A stretch of DNA of 7,036 nucleotides from positions 1 through 7,036 of the forward strand of contig CANSLE010000125.1 of NCBI GenBank assembly GCA_947647645.1, given 5' to 3'. Within the stretch, counting starts at the first letter, position 1. The number at the start of each line of letters is the position of its first letter. The notes under the pieces are model-generated. The model saw nothing but the letters and a program-made list of their open reading frames with translations, ran no database searches and was not told the DNA's origin. Position numbers and translations under genes: made by a program. The stretch is from an uncultured Microbacterium sp. GTDB taxonomy: Bacteria > Actinomycetota > Actinomycetes > Actinomycetales > Microbacteriaceae. Below, in pieces: positions 5,703-7,036 of the stretch.

Positions 5703-6452
5703 ATGACGCCGAAGACCCACCGCCACCACGTGTGGCGGTGGGTCTTCGGCGTTCTCGGCGGTCTCGTGGTCGCGGCCGTGGCCGGCGTGTTGGTGTGGAG
5801 CCAGGTCGGCGTCATGGGGGCCGAGCCCGAGCCGCTGGCGACGGTGCGCGCCGATGCTCGAGTCGCGATCAGCGACGACACGGCCGGCATCGTTTTGGCA
5901 CCGGCATCCGGTCAGAGCGCGACCGGGCTCGTGTTCATCCCGGGGGCGAAGGTCGACCCGTGGGCGTACGCGGCCATCCTGTCCGGTCTCGTCACGGAGG
6001 ACGACGTCACGGTGATCATCACCAAGCCGTGGCTGAACCTCGCGTTCTTCGACCCCCGCGGCCTGTCGTCCTTCACCGATCTCGCCCCCGGGACCGGCCG
6101 GTGGCTCGTCGGCGGCCACTCGCTCGGCGGGGTCCGCGCCTGCCAGCTCGCCGGCGACGCGGACGGCCTCGTGCTGTTCGCCTCCTACTGCGCGAACGAC
6201 CTGTCCGGGACGACCCTGCCGACCCTGAGCCTCGCGGGATCGGAGGACGGCCTGTCGACGCCGCAGAAGATCACCGATGCCCGCCACAACCTCCCCGCCG
6301 ACGCGGTGCTGGTCGAGCTCCCCGGCGCCTCCCACGCGTCCTTCGGCGACTACGGCCCGCAGTCCGGCGACGGCACCCCCACCACGACCGCCGCGGAGGT
6401 CGAGGCCGTCGTCGTGCAGCGGGTGGGCGAGCTGGTCCGCGCCCTCCCCTGA
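5703..6452 (+). CDS. Membrane-anchored alpha/beta-hydrolase
   Basis: This 249-residue protein has a basic N-terminus (KTHRHHVWRW, 4-13), one membrane segment (about 14-32) and an extracellular alpha/beta-hydrolase domain. The nucleophile elbow GGHSLGG (137-143) places Ser140. The acid is probably Asp182 in GSEDGL (179-184) and the histidine His211 in GASHASFGDYGPQSGDG (208-224); this late motif is typical of small hydrolases related to Abhydrolase_5. The substrate is unknown, and esterase activity is the general expectation. Codons 2-17 lie in a perfect inverted repeat that also looks like the mtl operon terminator, yet the encoded basic-plus-hydrophobic anchor is sensible, so the start appears real. 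It has its own leaderless-type promoter and is probably unrelated to mannitol use. A later start (GTG at 5730) would keep the membrane segment but lose most of the basic residues. Confidence 0.85.
   Translation: MTPKTHRHHVWRWVFGVLGGLVVAAVAGVLVWSQVGVMGAEPEPLATVRADARVAISDDTAGIVLAPASGQSATGLVFIPGAKVDPWAYAAILSGLVTEDDVTVIITKPWLNLAFFDPRGLSSFTDLAPGTGRWLVGGHSLGGVRACQLAGDADGLVLFASYCANDLSGTTLPTLSLAGSEDGLSTPQKITDARHNLPADAVLVELPGASHASFGDYGPQSGDGTPTTTAAEVEAVVVQRVGELVRALP
5706..5752 (+). terminator. Perfect 21-bp inverted repeat, likely mtl operon terminator inside the next gene
   Basis: Bases 5706-5726 pair without mismatch to 5732-5752 around the loop CACGT; a G.T pair (5705/5753) could extend it. The 3' arm is followed by TCTC, a weak pyrimidine tail rather than a true T tract. 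It is the longest perfect hairpin noticed in the window and lies 60 bases after the mtlD stop, where the operon should end. It also forms codons 2-17 of the hydrolase gene, starting three bases after the inferred transcription start. Confidence 0.6.
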
Positions 6453-6458
6453 GCCGCC

Positions 6459-6492
6459 CCGCGGCCGGCGCCTACTCCCCGCCGGACCGCGG
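6459..6492 (+). terminator. GC-rich hairpin after the hydrolase gene, probable terminator
   Basis: Bases 6459-6470 (CCGCGGCCGGCG) pair with 6480-6492 (CGCCGGACCGCGG) as a 12-bp stem with one bulged A (6486) and a 9-base loop. It begins six bases after the hydrolase stop. It lacks a T tract, as terminator-like hairpins in high-GC actinobacteria often do. Position and stem length support termination; activity is inferred. Confidence 0.5.
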
Positions 6493-6538
6493 CCCGGCTC
6501 TGCCCGGGACCACCCCGTCGGCTTGCGCCAGGGTTCGT

Positions 6539-6611
6539 AACTCCGGAGACTCCGCCTTTCCCGGCGCGAACCGACGAGACGACGAGACAACGAGCAGCGA
6601 ACTCCGGAGTT
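6539..6611. repeat. AACTCCGGAG repeat pair, second copy a 12-bp palindrome
   Basis: AACTCCGGAG occurs at 6539-6548 and again at 6600-6609, where it extends to the perfect palindrome AACTCCGGAGTT (6600-6611). A related inverted copy, GGAGTTCGC (6673-6681), matches GCGAACTCC (6597-6605). The 285-base non-coding stretch between the hydrolase and the AbiEi-like gene holds these repeats and no open reading frame I can support. They could be regulator sites or the remains of an interspersed element; their role is unknown. Confidence 0.5.
6573..6596 (+). repeat. Short 8-bp tandem repeat
   Basis: GACGAGAC is repeated at 6573-6580 and 6581-6588, followed by a degenerate copy AACGAGCA (6589-6596). It lies between the two AACTCCGGAG copies in non-coding DNA. 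It is probably a slippage product; no function is apparent. Confidence 0.45.
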
Positions 6612-6725
6612 GTGCCCGGGCAGCGGCCGCGCCCGCCGGCTTCGCCTCTTCCTCCCCAACCGCGGGTGCGGAGGAGTTCGCCCACAACCCGACCGCTTCG
6701 GGACGTGTGGAGGAGCTCGCAGCGG

Positions 6726-6737
6726 CAGAGTGCCCGC
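6726..6737 (+). promoter_or_regulatory. Degenerate leaderless-type -10 (CAGAGT) before the AbiEi-like gene
   Basis: CAGAGT (6726-6731) lies seven bases before the ATG at 6738, the same spacing as TAGACT before the hydrolase gene, but the first T of TAnnnT is replaced by C. The only ribosome-site-like sequence, GGAGGAG (6709-6715), is 22 bases from the ATG, too far to serve it. This suggests a leaderless start whose promoter has weakened. Confidence 0.3.
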
Positions 6738-7036
6738 ATGTATCCACGCCCGACGAGACCCGCCCTCCCGCCCGATGCCCCGTTGACACTGTGGCGGCGC
6801 ACCGACCTGGTCGCCGCCGGCATCACCGGCCGCCAGATCACCGCTGCCGTCCGAGAGGGCCGGCTCCTCCGACTGCGCCGTGACCGCTACGCGCCCGCCG
6901 GCACTCATCCGGACGTCTGCGCGGCGGTGCGCTGGGGTGGGCGCCTGGACTGCGTCTCGCTCTTGGCACTGCTCGGCGTGTTCGTGCGCTAGGGCACTGC
7001 CCTGCATGTCCAGCTTCCGCCCGACGCGTCACGCGT
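6738..7036 (+). pseudogene. AbiEi-like antitoxin domain protein, broken by an in-frame TAG and cut by the window edge
   Basis: The 84 residues before the stop show the N-terminal winged-helix domain of the AbiEi family antitoxin proteins: LTLWRRTDLVAAGITGRQI (16-34), then VREGRLLRLRRDRYAP (38-53), then WGGRLDCVSLLALLGVFV (66-83). In actinobacteria this domain usually fronts a DUF559/Vsr-like nuclease fold of some 200 further residues. Here a TAG at 6990-6992 ends translation after VFVR. Reading on in the same frame gives GTALHVQLPPDASR, which looks like the normal continuation of the family, so a single nonsense change is more likely than a true short gene. The rest is beyond the edge. An ATG at 6612 in the same frame would add 42 low-complexity residues and is unlikely. 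A sequencing error or a real 84-residue protein is possible. Confidence 0.6.

Noticed and set aside
6612..6737. An earlier ATG for the antitoxin-like gene
   Set aside because: It starts inside the palindromic repeat region, adds 42 Pro/Arg-rich residues and has no ribosome site or promoter at fitting distance.
5168..6883. A 571-codon plus-strand frame overlapping mtlD, the hydrolase gene and the antitoxin-like gene
   Set aside because: It is out of frame with three recognisable genes, and its product is Pro/Arg-rich with no domain.
5397..7007. A 536-codon minus-strand frame across the mtlD end, hydrolase gene and right edge
   Set aside because: It is a shadow of GC-rich plus-strand coding and shows no motif or promoter. 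It also crosses the non-coding repeats and two hairpins.

Overview
The window is very GC-rich (about 70% by eye). Its codons end almost always in G or C, its genes sit in tight same-strand clusters, and at least one gene has a leaderless-type start. This fits a high-GC actinobacterium, most likely Microbacteriaceae and possibly Microbacterium; that assignment is inference from base use and gene style, not from a database.

Positions 1-5646 hold one dense plus-strand operon for mannitol uptake and first-step catabolism by the phosphotransferase system (PTS). In order they are: the 3' part of an orphan EIIB-like gene (1-273), HPr (ptsH, 270-545), Enzyme I (ptsI, 566-2227), the mannitol permease EIICB (mtlA, 2261-3931), the soluble mannitol EIIA (mtlF, 4061-4498) and mannitol-1-phosphate 5-dehydrogenase (mtlD, 4498-5646). 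The whole relay is therefore encoded in one stretch: PEP to EI His184, to HPr His17, to EIIA His64, to EIIB Cys467, to mannitol taken in through EIIC. MtlD then oxidises mannitol-1-phosphate to fructose-6-phosphate. Junctions are overlaps or short gaps except for a 129-base gap between mtlA and mtlF. That gap carries two hairpins that share one arm, so only one can form at a time.

Positions 5636-5760 are the oddest part. Five 11-bp tandem units begin inside the last codons of mtlD. They run straight into a TAGACT -10 element seven bases from an ATG, which looks like a leaderless promoter. Codons 2-17 of the gene that starts there form a perfect 21-bp inverted repeat with a 5-base loop. The same DNA seems to be the mtl operon terminator, the start of the next gene and part of its membrane anchor. 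That gene (5703-6452) encodes a membrane-anchored alpha/beta-hydrolase and is followed by a second terminator-like hairpin.

Positions 6453-6737 are non-coding, with a repeated AACTCCGGAG element and a short tandem repeat. From 6738 to the right edge lies the start of a gene for an AbiEi-like antitoxin N-terminal domain protein, broken by an in-frame TAG at 6990-6992. Recognisable family sequence continues in frame after the stop, so it looks like a pseudogene. An octamer, GGATGCCG, occurs 14 times over both strands, far above hand expectation and only inside genes. No mobile element, CRISPR array, tRNA or rRNA was seen.
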